Made by a program: the position numbers and the translations under genes
Notes under the pieces: generated by a model
What the model saw: the letters and a program-made list of their open reading frames with translations, nothing else
What the model was told of the DNA's origin: nothing
Databases searched by the model: none
Origin: Undaria pinnatifida
Taxonomy: Eukaryota; Sar; Phaeophyceae; Laminariales; Alariaceae
Reading direction: 5' to 3'
DNA length: 64,000 nt
Assembly (NCBI GenBank): GCA_012845835.1
Contig: JABAKD010000028.1
Span: forward strand, 10,126,189 to 10,190,188
Shown: piece by piece, positions 51,401 to 59,180 of the stretch
How positions within the stretch are numbered: the first letter of the stretch is position 1
Layout: every line of letters starts with the position of its first letter

Positions 51401-53179
51401 CATCAGACATTCTATCGGCTGAGCAAGCAACACGTATCATTGGAGTACAGTACTCGCGCTGCTGCTGCATCCCGCTACCCGCGGGCACATATCTCCGGCC
51501 TCACCACGAGCCCATGGGATCGGATAGTGATGGTGACGACAACAATACGAGACCCTTGCTAGTCTACTTGCAGTCGCGATTGCAGCATTCGCCAAACGCA
51601 AAGCACACACTACTCGTTGTCGTCGAGGACGAGGACAACCGCCGTCTGCGACATGTTGATGCACGAGATCGACGGAAGCGAGGGGGAAGACAACCCTCCT
51701 CGCGCGAAGTGCACACGGCATGTTTTCCCTTGCCCCACCTACAAAGCTTCATCTGCGTGCGCTGAGATGCTCTGGTGCGGCGAACTCGTACGAGTACGTA
51801 GTCGAGCGATCGCCGTTTTTGAATATTTTGCGAGAAATTTCTCCCCAAAACAGTCTCTATATTCGGGTTTCATGACAATGGTTGTCGATCCGATTTTGCC
51901 CGTCGGGTTCTGAGACCCGAAAATCCATACCAGGTATCATTTTCGGATTCGGCTATGCTATTATAAGAGATGGCCGAATACCAAACACCTATGCACGGAT
52001 CGATCCGGACAATTCATTTTCTCGTCGGCAAATACTAGCTGAGGATGGCTGAAAGGAGGTAGAGTATGCCGAGGGCGGCTTCTGGAGTGCCCGAAATCAC
52101 AGCAGTAACGGTTCTATCAGCAGAGTGTGTGCTGCAATAATTCATACGCACACAAAACGATCAAGAAGAGCGGTGTTTTTCTTTCCAAAAGTACCCGCTG
52201 AGCCTCGTAGCCACAACATAATCAGTACAACACCATTACGTATACAGCAGTGAAGCGACAGTACAACAATGGCAGCACAACGGCAGCCGTGCTCCAAGCT
52301 CTCGCTTTTGTGCCAGTCACGGTGTACCAGGCACCTGGTACGTGTGTGTGCCAGTCACGGTGTACCAGGCACTTGGTACGTGTGTGGTTGATGTACAGCA
52401 GCAGCAGGAGATCTAACCACGACGAAACATTTTCACCTCCAAAACAACAATGAAACACACATCATCGGACCGCATACCACGGAAGGGAAGCGTACAGCAA
52501 CAGCAAGAAGAGCAGTAGCCCATACATATATCATTGGAACACCTGTGTATGCCATTTTCGGCTTGCGACGCCCCGGGATGTCAAGTCAACCCCCATCCCG
52601 AAGGGGAACCTTGTTGTCGTACGAGAACAAGTCTCCTATTAATAATAAAGGTTGAGACTTCGATTCTGAATTCTGAACGCATTGTTTCATTGTGTAGCAG
52701 CAGTGCCAGGTACACTACACTGTGGCTATACATACAAATACATACCAAGCACCTGGTACTGTTATTATAGCACGGCGTACATACCGCTGCTTGGACCACT
52801 GCTGCTCGCTTGTACAGGTTCTGCTTTGCTGCTGCTGCTTTGCTGCTGCTACTGCTGTCGCTGTTCTCTACGAGTATACACCAGATATTACGCGATTGTT
52901 AGAGAAGTTGAATGGGAATGGATAGGAGGTCATCTGGTACACCAATGAGTAGGCCTTGTCTAACTTGTGAAAGAGCTGCTGAATGCCAGCTACTAGACAG
53001 GATTGGTACAAACGATGCACTTTAAATGATGCACACATACCAGATTACGAGGACACGAGTAAGTTCAGACAGCGATCGGTGATCGTGAAGCCCCATCACA
53101 TGCAAAGCCTGTTGTGCCGCTGCTGTACCTCGGTAGCAGTCAGGAAAAGCCTGTCCTTCGAGTGTTGATTTCGCCCCAT
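34345..53179 (-). CDS. PPIL2: Gene C: U-box/cyclophilin protein, PPIL2 (CYP65) orthologue (14 exons)
   Basis: Minus-strand spliced CDS, exons in order: 53129-53179, 48377-48472, 47604-47777, 45701-45835, 44866-44943, 42445-42533, 41227-41307, 40054-40153, 38938-39024, 38098-38253, 37691-37902, 36304-36466, 35221-35329, 34345-34631; about 605 residues. N-terminus [17 protein letters not shown] and the split U-box (~residues 40-110, [25 protein letters not shown]) match PPIL2/CYP65. The linker has an STG-like [15 protein letters not shown]. The cyclophilin domain (~298-470) has [22 protein letters not shown] and SQFFVT, and the C-terminus is [13 protein letters not shown]. The family is a spliceosome-associated nuclear peptidyl-prolyl isomerase with U-box ubiquitin-ligase capacity. 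The cyclosporin-contact Trp of cyclophilin A is His here ([12 protein letters not shown]), as in plant relatives. All joins agree in phase except that the exon 8 acceptor is uncertain; intron 9 uses a GC donor. Confidence 0.94.
34744..35185 (-). repeat. (ACACA)n/(CAACA)n minisatellite
   Basis: Pentanucleotide-type array (ACAAC/ACACG variants) filling most of gene C intron 13; sense strand is TGTTG. Cys/Val-rich frames through it are artefacts. Confidence 0.95.
35221..35329 (-). CDS. PPIL2: Gene C exon 13
   Basis: [27 protein letters not shown]; acceptor catcccaag, donor GTGAGT, phase 1. Low-complexity tail region; boundaries set by phase with exons 12 and 14. Confidence 0.8.
36304..36466 (-). 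CDS. PPIL2: Gene C exon 12 (cyclophilin domain end)
   Basis: [37 protein letters not shown]; acceptor ggtttttag, donor GTAAGA. Its first ~15 codons and acceptor are copied twice upstream in the intron. Confidence 0.95.
36555..36615 (-). pseudogene. Decayed copy of gene C exon 12 head (copy 1)
   Basis: Sense strand reads ttgtttcag then codons for [13 protein letters not shown], matching exon 12's [13 protein letters not shown], but no downstream exon body or donor follows. The acceptor is stronger than that of the real exon. Confidence 0.8.
36685..37195 (-). mobile_element. Poly-C-ended dispersed element, full-length-like inverted copy
   Basis: Starts with a G tract and 'tgtactccgtttgtgcatggcc', and ends '..cacgcagtgattgacatgttttacagcgtcgttg': the reverse complement of 30490-30995. 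It sits between two decayed copies of the exon 12 head. Confidence 0.75.
37319..37375 (-). pseudogene. Decayed copy of gene C exon 12 head (copy 2)
   Basis: Sense strand reads ttgtttcag then [13 protein letters not shown], again matching the first codons of exon 12 only. The flanking intron sequence (aaacaaccaaaacaaaacgc..) is also shared with the copy at 36.6 kb. Confidence 0.8.
37619..37688. repeat. (CTCC)n microsatellite
   Basis: Tetranucleotide run immediately next to the exon 11 donor of gene C (GGAG on the sense strand). Confidence 0.95.
37691..37902 (-). CDS. PPIL2: Gene C exon 11 (cyclophilin domain)
   Basis: [57 protein letters not shown]. Acceptor gagagcag, donor GTGAGG, phase 2. 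Confidence 0.97.
38098..38253 (-). CDS. PPIL2: Gene C exon 10 (cyclophilin domain)
   Basis: [47 protein letters not shown]. 52 codons, phase 0; contains the catalytic Arg of FHR. Acceptor ctgctccag, donor GTGCAC. Confidence 0.97.
38936..38937 (-). other. PPIL2: GC splice donor of gene C intron 9
   Basis: On the sense strand AAG|GCGAGT. Joining here gives KKK|GYCQLQ, exactly the family's KKKGYV..; no GT in the vicinity gives a phase-correct join. It matches the known GC-AG minor variant processed by the major spliceosome. Confidence 0.8.
38938..39024 (-). CDS. PPIL2: Gene C exon 9
   Basis: [25 protein letters not shown], 29 codons, leading into the cyclophilin domain. Acceptor cgcaccag; the donor is GC (AAG|GCGAGT). 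Confidence 0.85.
39036..39355 (-). repeat. (AACGAC)n/(CAA)n compound microsatellite
   Basis: Hexamer and trimer repeats close to the exon 9 acceptor of gene C; sense strand GTCGTT/GTT. Confidence 0.95.
39655..40035 (-). repeat. Minisatellite of ACCGCCAAACTTG units
   Basis: 13-base units (accgccaaacttg and variants), many copies, ending about 20 bases from the exon 8 donor of gene C. Sense-strand unit is CAAGTTTGGCGGT. Confidence 0.9.
40054..40153 (-). CDS. PPIL2: Gene C exon 8 (acceptor uncertain)
   Basis: Encodes [25 protein letters not shown], aligned with the family's 'YSTGxxSxSFTSTA' linker. Donor GTAGGT is clear. The in-phase acceptor at 40154 (gggagag) lacks a pyrimidine tract; a better-looking acceptor ttgcag at 40164 gives the wrong phase unless a small exon between 40.2 and 41.2 kb was missed. 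Confidence 0.65.
41227..41307 (-). CDS. PPIL2: Gene C exon 7 (charged linker)
   Basis: [20 protein letters not shown], acceptor tgtaaccgcag, donor GAGAG|GTGAGC, phase 2. A Lys/Glu-rich helix typical of this family's linker. Confidence 0.82.
41318..41485. repeat. GGGATGGGAT-type minisatellite
   Basis: Repeats of 'gggatgggat', 'ggaatgggat' and variants directly upstream (gene sense) of exon 7 in gene C intron 6. Confidence 0.85.
41815..41915. repeat. GTAGTGCCGGTTG short dispersed repeat, copy 2
   Basis: 'gtgccggtccctctatactgtgctggtggagtagtgccggttg..ctatagcacctgcgaaa'-like block shared with 25580-25680 and in part with 49435-49558. Confidence 0.45.
42150..42436 (-). repeat. (ATC)n microsatellite with CAC/CGT interruptions
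   Basis: Trinucleotide tract adjoining the exon 6 donor of gene C; sense strand (GAT)n. Poly-Asp, poly-Met and poly-Ser frames are artefacts. Confidence 0.97.
42445..42533 (-). CDS. PPIL2: Gene C exon 6
   Basis: [24 protein letters not shown], acceptor ggtcatcgcag, donor CG|GTGAGA, phase 2. Charged linker between U-box and cyclophilin domains. A (GAT)n microsatellite starts just inside the following intron. Confidence 0.82.
42750..43165. repeat. Left array of 41-bp repeats of the hAT-like element
   Basis: About ten units of 'ctctgtaggttactggggt' + 'gatacagaactttctgtgaaat' type, each with the small palindrome ACAGAA..TTCTGT. Confidence 0.9.
43646..43957 (-). pseudogene. hAT transposase C-terminal fragment
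   Basis: Minus-strand frame of about 100 residues with no ATG and no upstream domain. [20 protein letters not shown] followed by [11 protein letters not shown] matches the hAT C-terminal dimerisation region (typical pattern 'SERxFS..gdllt..RsrL...vE.l.fL..N'). The catalytic part is missing, so the element cannot be autonomous as read. Confidence 0.75.
44100..44490. repeat. Right array of 41-bp repeats of the hAT-like element
   Basis: About nine units of the same 41-bp repeat in the same orientation as the left array; even the order of variant units is similar (cgtgata.., gtctcac..tacggtac..). Confidence 0.9.
44866..44943 (-). CDS. PPIL2: Gene C exon 5
   Basis: [21 protein letters not shown], 26 codons. 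Donor GTAAGA; acceptor gcgaaaag is weak but the phase and family match (DLITLQDP..NFxHVK) are good. Confidence 0.88.
45175..45490 (-). mobile_element. Poly-C-ended dispersed element, truncated copy
   Basis: A G tract, then 'gtactcagtacatgcatagtcgtagtctagactcgcat..' through '..gaccacctcgtgggcaccctaccatgtgcactctatga', colinear with the reverse complement of the 30-kb copies but more diverged. In gene C intron 4. Confidence 0.7.
45701..45835 (-). CDS. PPIL2: Gene C exon 4
   Basis: [38 protein letters not shown], 45 codons. Acceptor tataaataag, donor GTGAGG. Its 5' third is copied twice in the intron just upstream. Confidence 0.95.
45937..45990 (-). pseudogene. Decayed copy of gene C exon 4 head (copy 1)
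   Basis: Sense strand: ttcataag then [13 protein letters not shown], matching [13 protein letters not shown]; then diverges. Acceptor AG retained, no exon body. Confidence 0.8.
46081..46130 (-). pseudogene. Decayed copy of gene C exon 4 head (copy 2)
   Basis: Sense strand: tatacgtaag then [14 protein letters not shown], matching [14 protein letters not shown]; exon body missing. Confidence 0.8.
46222..46555 (+). mobile_element. TA-flanked MITE family 3, copy 1
   Basis: 334 bp between TA dinucleotides, with inverted ends CAGCTGTGAGTCGGC / GCCGACTCACAGTTC. The interior matches 47089-47417 in reverse orientation (ctcgcttcgctc, ggggccccct). Tc1/mariner-type MITE. Confidence 0.8.
46740..47087 (+). 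repeat. Tandem repeats of 'ttttggggctctaaaggggttaag' type
   Basis: Three or more units with 'ctctaaaggggttaag', 'actgatgatagtgccgcattt', 'tttttaggtcg' and 'ataatcaagtcccaac', lying between two inverted MITE family 3 copies. A diverged relative of the flank occurs near 59.7-59.9 kb. Confidence 0.8.
47089..47417 (-). mobile_element. TA-flanked MITE family 3, copy 2
   Basis: 329 bp between TA dinucleotides, ends CAGCTGTGAGTCGG and CCGACACACAGCTC, interior in opposite orientation to copy 1. Both are in gene C intron 3. Confidence 0.8.
47604..47777 (-). CDS. PPIL2: Gene C exon 3 (U-box core)
   Basis: [20 protein letters not shown] and KWHCPVTFK; 58 codons between acceptor ctggctag and donor GTGTGG. 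This is the modified RING-like U-box fold that recruits E2. Confidence 0.95.
48377..48472 (-). CDS. PPIL2: Gene C exon 2
   Basis: [25 protein letters not shown], 32 codons, phase 0 both ends. Acceptor cctggtatag overlaps a copy of the dispersed TACCAGGTA-type motif; donor GTGAGG. Confidence 0.93.
49435..49558. repeat. Foldback repeat, ~125 bp
   Basis: Inverted ends 'gtaccgtaggggtcccccagtcg' type and 'cgactgaggggcccctactgctgtac' type surround 'gtagtgccggttgccgcggtagtgccgg'. Confidence 0.6.
50130..50215. repeat. Dispersed repeat R, fragment
   Basis: 'acgtcagccgtgagttcgacgaatttcgggtcaaaactcatatttgcaagctgcg' type block, also seen near 5550, 56990 and 58950. Confidence 0.55.
50549..50828. mobile_element. 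MITE with ~44-bp inverted ends and telomere-like core
   Basis: 280 bp. Ends read TTGCACGTACGTGC..AAGGTTTTCAGATTTGCACGTAAA-like from the left and TTGCACGTACGTGCCAAGCT..ATTTGCACGTAAA-like from the right. The core (50639-50700) is a degenerate run of TTAGGG/TTTAGGG/TTGGG units. Confidence 0.75.
53129..53179 (-). CDS. PPIL2: Gene C exon 1 (17 codons)
   Basis: ATG at 53179-53177. [17 protein letters not shown] aligns with the conserved plant start MGKKQHSKDR. Donor GTACAG; 4.66-kb first intron. Very short; found by homology to the family start. Confidence 0.9.
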
Positions 53180-53540
53180 CCTCTTTCAGTATCGATGCTT
53201 TTGTCCGCTCCTTAATGCACCAAGAATTCCAAGCGATGAATACCCCTTCGTGCCGTCAAATGTACCAGGATCGTCGAGCAGCACTCAGTTTCGCGTTGTC
53301 ACCTCGAGTCTTTTCTTGTTCTGCAAGGCACTTGTAGCGTTACATACTTGATACTTGAACATCGTTTTGAGACAAGACATCCTAAACATTTCGGCTGGAA
53401 CTCCCAATCCTAAAAAAGTTGAAAACGAAGCCGGGCCGGGGGCCGGGACTCCTATGTCACGATTCGTCGGTGTGGTGTCCGGTAACGCTTGAAGATGCGC
53501 CGGAGCGCTTGAAGTTGCGTCGGAGCACCCCGAGGGCTGT

Positions 53541-53551
53541 GGTTCGATTCC
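53541..53551 (+). other. Isolated tRNA B-box-like sequence
   Basis: GGTTCGATTCC followed by cgg, with an A-box-like 'gtggtgtccggtaacgc' about 65 bases upstream. The flanks do not pair into an acceptor stem, so this is at most a tRNA-derived SINE remnant. Confidence 0.25.
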
Positions 53552-54976
53552 CGGTTGTCAAGACTTCATCAACGAGGACCTCAAGGTCGCTGTTGGGGCT
53601 ACGAGCGGCGATTTTTTTTCATTTTTCGCTCAGAGCTCAGCTTCCACCCAAACGCCCACACACGCACACTCGTTCGCACCGATCACCCAACAACTCTTCT
53701 CCCCACCTCGAGCCTCGTCATGCCCTCCTACTCAGCTCTCCGTGTTCGCAAAGCTACACGGTGCGGGACTACAAGCTAACTATGTTCTGTTCCTCGTGGC
53801 TGGGGGCGGGATCTAACCACGCGAAAGGATGGTGTGTCCTTCCCTTCTCAATTCTACAATAATAATGGGCCCGAATCAACGAGGAACTTGCCAAATCGAA
53901 CGTTCAACTCGCCACCTTCCCCCCAAGTGCCAGACCCCTGCTCGCACACACCCACGAGTAAAGTCCCGTACTCAGGTCTTCTTCCTTCTTCTATCAAACC
54001 CTTCCCAGCCTCTGTCTTCCTAATTCAACCAACTGGTCCCTTACTGACTCGATAAACCTCTTCCCCACCCCCTCTCTTCAATCCGGCCAACGATTCAGTA
54101 CCTCTCCACAAACCCCAGATTTCCTTCGTTCAATCTTCCCCTTTTTTTTTTTAATTTCATGAAAAATACACGAAAAATTCAACTTTGGTATCAAGGAACG
54201 GCGCAGTGCGTTCTAGGAAATAAAAAAATTCAAAAAACGCAAAAGGGTCAACGAACACCCGTGGGCAACGACCGAGGCGAGCGATGGCTCGCGTCCTCCC
54301 CGGAGCGCCGCAGCTAGCCGCAGATTCTTTCGGCCGGCAGCGGCTTGGAGGCTATGGCTCTAGGTGTCTCTTGGATGGGCTGGCGCCACCCCGCCGCCCG
54401 ACACGGGCAGCAGCGACGGGGATATAGCGGTCGAACTTCTGAGCAAAGTCATCATGTGGTAGTTGGTCGTGTAACGTTCGAGGTGTAGGGCGACGAAAAA
54501 CTGGCTTTGCGGCGGTCTCGGTTGTTTTCGAATTGTCGCAGGCGGTCTACGCTGTGCTAAGGAACTTTGGAGGCCGCGCTGCGGCTGCTCCGGTGGTCCT
54601 ACCTCTCGCAATGTTGGCTTCTCGCCTCTCAACCAGCCGACGACATGGCACCAATTCGCGTGGCCGGCTTCGGTTACACAGAACAAGCCATCTCTAGGTG
54701 GACAAACTCCCTAAATTCAATTTAGATTTTCGACTAAATTCGACCGAGAAAGCCTTTCTTTACTTCTTTGTTGGATTTGATTTTTCGTAATAATTCTGAG
54801 AATGCCTGCTTGGTGATTCATTTCTTGACAAATCAGATGCAAATTGAATGAAATTCTATAAAAAAAAATCGAAATTCGATTTTGCAAGTTCCTCGGAAAT
54901 CGAAAATCCGGGGCAAAATTGTGCAAAAAAGCACTGAAAGAAGGTACATATATATTCATCCACTATTATTTCGTTG

Positions 54977-55045
54977 AAGTTGTTGTTGTTGTTGTTGTTC
55001 TCACATTAACTCGCATAAGCAAGTCCGTGGTCACAGGAGAAGTAT
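54977..55045 (-). mobile_element. Retroposon-like 3' end with short (AAC)n tail
   Basis: Minus strand: tcctgtgaccacggacttgcttatgcgagttaatgtgagaac then seven AAC units. Same head-tail junction as at 18.81-18.89 kb. Confidence 0.65.
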
Positions 55046-55050
55046 AACTG

Positions 55051-55931
55051 TACAGAGTAGCGGCTACGGTTTAAGAGAACATTTTCAAGAGAAAGTACGG
55101 ATTTAGTTATTGGCTTGTACCAATCAAAATCCATATACAAGAGAATTCCTATTGCTTCCGAGATTCTCTCTTAAATCGAACCATTTGGAAACCACGTGGA
55201 CACACAAATCACACACACAGATTGTGTTCAGGCCGACAGGTCGTGAGGGTAGCGTTAGTTTCTTGGGTTTGCAATGTTTGTGTCATTTGTAGGGCGAGTG
55301 ATGTCTCGATAATGTGAAGTTTTTTTTTTTTCGTTGACTCGTGTTTTGTCGGGGGTTTAAATCGATGAGATGAGAGGTTGAGGGTGTTGTGTTGAGGGTA
55401 CGGTGGGAGGAAGGGGTGCAGTGTGTAAACGGGTGCGTCTTTCTTGAGTGCTGGTGCATTCGTAGCCTCGTGTTGTCCTTCTAATAGAAGAGGTGCGAGC
55501 ATGAAACACACCTACCTAAGTCCTATAAAACAACAAAACCACTACTGCTGTACCGACTTTGCGTGTGTGTCCACGCGCAAAATGTGCATCGCATGACACG
55601 ACGATGATTTATTTTCCAAGCGCAGATCCACCAAAAGTGCACCACGTACTTGGGTCCACGTGCTCGCCAACCAAGAGAATGAACGGTGTTTGGAGGTAGC
55701 CCGACGTGGTAACGCTTGCTGCGTTACGCGACATTGAATGATACACTCTCTACGACCTCCTACGACATATAGTTCGGACAAGAGCGTGTCTCTCTGGCGC
55801 GCTTTTGATTTGGCTACGGTATAAAAGAATATTCTTTTATACCGTAGCCGAGACGGTATAAGAGAAAGCCGGATTTAAGAGAGAGAAATTGGCTTGTACT
55901 GACCCTCTCTTAAACCGTAGCCGCTACTGTA
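55051..55931. mobile_element. Hairpin-type elements with GGCTACGGT(T/A)TAAGAGA ends
   Basis: 'tagcggctacggtttaagag' at 55058 is mirrored by 'ctcttaaaccgtagccgcta' at 55907. Similar inverted ends occur at 55166-55185 (ctctcttaaatcgaacc) and 55812-55849. It may be one ~880-bp element or two ~120-bp MITEs flanking unrelated sequence. Confidence 0.55.
55812..55849. repeat. Perfect 38-bp palindrome
   Basis: GGCTACGGTATAAAAGAAT followed directly by its exact reverse complement. It can extrude as a spacer-less cruciform or hairpin; the arms match the element ends nearby. Confidence 0.95.
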
Positions 55932-57391
55932 GTCGTAAAATTGGAGCTCCACACAAAAGGCATTTTCTTCTCTCGAGGGAAGCGGGGATGCCCACCCACG
56001 GAAGCCCGCCCACCAGCTCACCCTGCCTGCCCCCCTCAACCCTCGCCGGTACAGACGCGAGACTTCCAGGCGCCACTCAGGTGAGCGCCGTCGATCGTTA
56101 CTCGGGATCCACCATGACACATCGAGTTTGCCCGTGGCGGAAATTGCGCGAACCTCGCGCGTTTATCCAGGACCCCGTAATTTTCTCACGAACGAACTTT
56201 TTTCGCGCGTAGACTCTTGTGAGGGGGATCACAACAACCCTTCTATGAAAAGCGAAAGCCGCCGCCGACATCACCACCCTCTCGCCCCGGGCAAAGCCGG
56301 GCTTCGGCTCTGCTAGTGCTGACCGACGGTTCCTTGGCCGAACCCCCGATCTGCTCCCTGTTTATTTATTTTTTTCACGCCGAGGGCAAACCTCTCTCTC
56401 TGCCGCAAAACCTGTCCAAGAATGTGTCCACACAGAAAACAGCTTATTTTTTCGTTTGTGGCCACCAGAAGGGCAGCAGATGCTCCTGTCTCCTCCCAGG
56501 GTCTGATTTTGCCGACTCGGGGAGCGAGAGCATGCAAACGTATCTCTCGAGCGAACCCCCCCAGGTCGATCGCGCATGCTCTAGTCCGAGCGTCCATCCG
56601 CCCATGGTCTCGCACATGCCCAGCTAGGACGCTGAGTACCCCTTTGCGCCCGCGGAGACGCGCGTTGGGCGGCGCATTTGTTCAGTGCGACACTCTACAC
56701 TGAAAAATAAATGTTTGGCTCTTTCAACGATGCTTGACGTGATGTGTTGTTTTTCGTCTGATTTTTCAGGTCTATTTTAGTTTTTCGTTTTTTTTTTCTC
56801 AGGATATCTGTTCAAATTTTATTTCGATCCGCCGCCTCTGGTTTTGGTGAAATACGGGGTAGCTATTATATTGAGTAGTTCGTGCACAATGACTTGAGAA
56901 ACGCCGAGTACTTTATACAGATGCGTAGCTTGATGCGAGATTTTTACGCAAAACAAACGCACTCAAATTAAACGCAAAAGACACGTCGGTGAGCTGTGAG
57001 ATGGAGAATTTTGTCAAAACTCGTATTTTATACTCGAGTGCAAGCTAGAAGCGTGATGGCTTCGATCTGGGTAAGGTTTTAAATTTCTTTTTTTCGTTCT
57101 GTTGTCGTCCTTCGTTTTATTTCTTTTTATTTGTGACGACAGCGACAACGACAAAACTCTGTATCTGTGCAACTCACAACAGCAGCTTCTGTCCATCGAT
57201 ATCGGGCTCTCCGAATCCCTCCTCTCCCGGCGTCTCTATGTGGTGCTTTCTGTTTGAGCAGCCAGCGAGCTAGCCCTTGAGGATGTTGGTGTTGTTTTTG
57301 TTGTTGCTGTGTTTTTTATTTTGCCGCTAGGATTATCATTCCACGGGACATTGTTTTTCACGTACCTTTTTTCTCTTTTCATTTTTGGCTT

Positions 57392-57420
57392 CTTTTTTTT
57401 TTTTTTTTTTTTTTTTTTCC
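57392..57420 (+). repeat. Poly-T tract
   Basis: Uninterrupted T run of nearly 30 bases in a T-rich region. Confidence 0.95.
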
Positions 57421-58249
57421 TTGGATCCTCCTCTTGTGTCGTTTTTGTTCATTGTGTCTCGAGGTCTAGCGTTGGTTTTTCTTTCTTCTTTTCTTTTTTT
57501 CATGTCGTTTTCGTTTTTTTGTTTTCGGGGTCTAGAAATGGTCTCGCATCGCGTCGTAACACGTGGGTGCTTGCTTCCCCATGTATCGTACTAGGTACCT
57601 GTAGACGATAACCTGCGGGTTACGATGTACGTCATATTTTATCTAACACTCTGCTCACGTTATTGCTACGTAAGTAGTTTGACACGGCTGCTTGTGTGAA
57701 GACGGGCGAGATTTGGTGACAATGAACACCATCAGAGCGTGCACCTACTACTGGTCGTAGTCGCTTAGAGCAGCTTGCAGAGCCTGTCTTTTCCGTTTAG
57801 TTTTGGACTCGATCAAGAGAAAAAAATAGACAAACGAAAATGTCGTTTTTAACGGTCGATTGCTGCAGCTGCCCCACGAGGCATCGCGGGCTGCTGGTTC
57901 AGGGATAAGATTGTGCTCTCCATGTCGGAGTCCAACGCAAGCGTTTTGCGGCACGAGCTTCGGGTGAACTGGACCGCACAAATCGTTTATTTTGTCGTTC
58001 ATTATATAGGTCCCCAAAGGATTGGGTAGGGATTGACGGCGGATGGTGAATATTCTTCCTACGATGGTTATCGACGCACGCTGAGTAGCTAGGGCAAATT
58101 ATAGCCGGCTCAGTCATCTTATCAATTATCACTAGGCTTTTCAAGGCCACCGCATCCGGATGCGGCGCATTCAACCTAGATTCTTTCCACGCACATCACA
58201 TCCATGCCGGTCTAGTCAACCTAAATTATTACCTGGTAGATAGATCTAG

Positions 58250-58735
58250 AGCCTTGGCAAGGCACAGCATCCAAGCACAGGTAACCTCATGCATATTGTT
58301 CGGGTCAAGGTTCGTGTCGGGTGGTCGACGTTGAGGGCAACTATATACAGGCCTTGGACTGCAGCTCTTTCTGCAGCTCCATACACTTTTCCAGTAACCC
58401 TAACCCCAACCCTGTACTTGTGCCCCACGTACAAGAGGGAGCAGGACGCGAAATAGGATCCGGTCCGGATGGAATGGGGACTAGAGATGTGTTGCCCAGA
58501 TAAAATGAAGGCGTGGTATATTGAGCTCCCGATTTCAGCCGTTTCAAGCCTAGCACACAAAACACGATAACACAAGTGGGAGCAGGGTGCGAAATGGGAT
58601 CTGGTCTTGACGTGATGAGGGTACGTAAAGGTGTTGACCAATTGAAATGAATGTGTTGACCAATCAAAATGAATGTGCGGTTTATCATATAGAACACCTC
58701 ATTTTACCGTTTCAAGCCTGGACTCAAGATTACAA
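58250..58735. repeat. Diverged direct repeats
   Basis: 'gggagcaggacgcgaaataggatccggtc' type and 'gggagcagggtgcgaaatgggatctggtc' type blocks, plus two 'cgtttcaagcct' and three 'gttgaccaat..aaatgaatgtg' units. Confidence 0.65.
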
Positions 58736-58944
58736 TAATAGGACGTGGACTGTACTGTACTTGAATTCCGCAGTCCGTAGGTTATAATTATAATGTAAGT
58801 AAGCGCCGTCGTCGGCCTTCGGCGGCGCGGCCGAAACCCCCTTGAAAGTTGGCTATCAAGGTTCAGTTAGACTCATTTTGGGTCCCAGATAGGTGAAGCA
58901 ATAAAAGCTACTGCTGTAATCGTGTGGCCACCAGACTATTGTTC

Positions 58945-59180
58945 ATAAACAAAATGAAAAACGTCAGCTGTGAGCACGCGCGACTGAATGTTTTAAAACT
59001 CAACTTTGCAAGAAGCTGCGTGGTACATTAGATCTGTATTTCATTTATGATACTGTATAGTGTTTGTGAAGTAAACCTACGATATGGTTGTTGGTACACA
59101 GTTTTGTGCTCATGAAATATATGAAGGATATAGGTCGGTGACTCCCCTGGACGTTGTCAGCGTCAACAGGACGATTTTTC
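58945..59180. repeat. Dispersed repeat R, longest copy
   Basis: 'acgtcagctgtgagc..ttttaaaactcaactttgcaag..gctgcg' then 'aaggatataggtcggtgactcccctgg..cgtcaacaggacgatttt'. Both blocks recur together near 5545-5710; the first alone at 50.1 and 57.0 kb. Class unknown. Confidence 0.6.

Larger units (their letters stand above)
48473..53128 (-). other. Gene C intron 1 (4.66 kb)
   Basis: No additional exon recognised. Contains a foldback repeat (49.4 kb), dispersed repeats at 50.1 kb, the telomere-like MITE (50.5 kb), a ~40-bp tandem duplication at 52.31-52.39 kb and several TACCAGGTA-type motifs. A T-arm-like B-box (ggttcgaatccc, minus strand, 48917-48928) has no folding tRNA around it. Confidence 0.6.

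Noticed and set aside
53466-53570. tRNA gene
   Set aside because: B-box and a loose A-box are present but the acceptor and anticodon stems do not pair.
57899-58174. 91-codon minus-strand frame
   Set aside because: No ATG, no recognised domain, no supporting splice sites; could be transposon debris but this cannot be supported.
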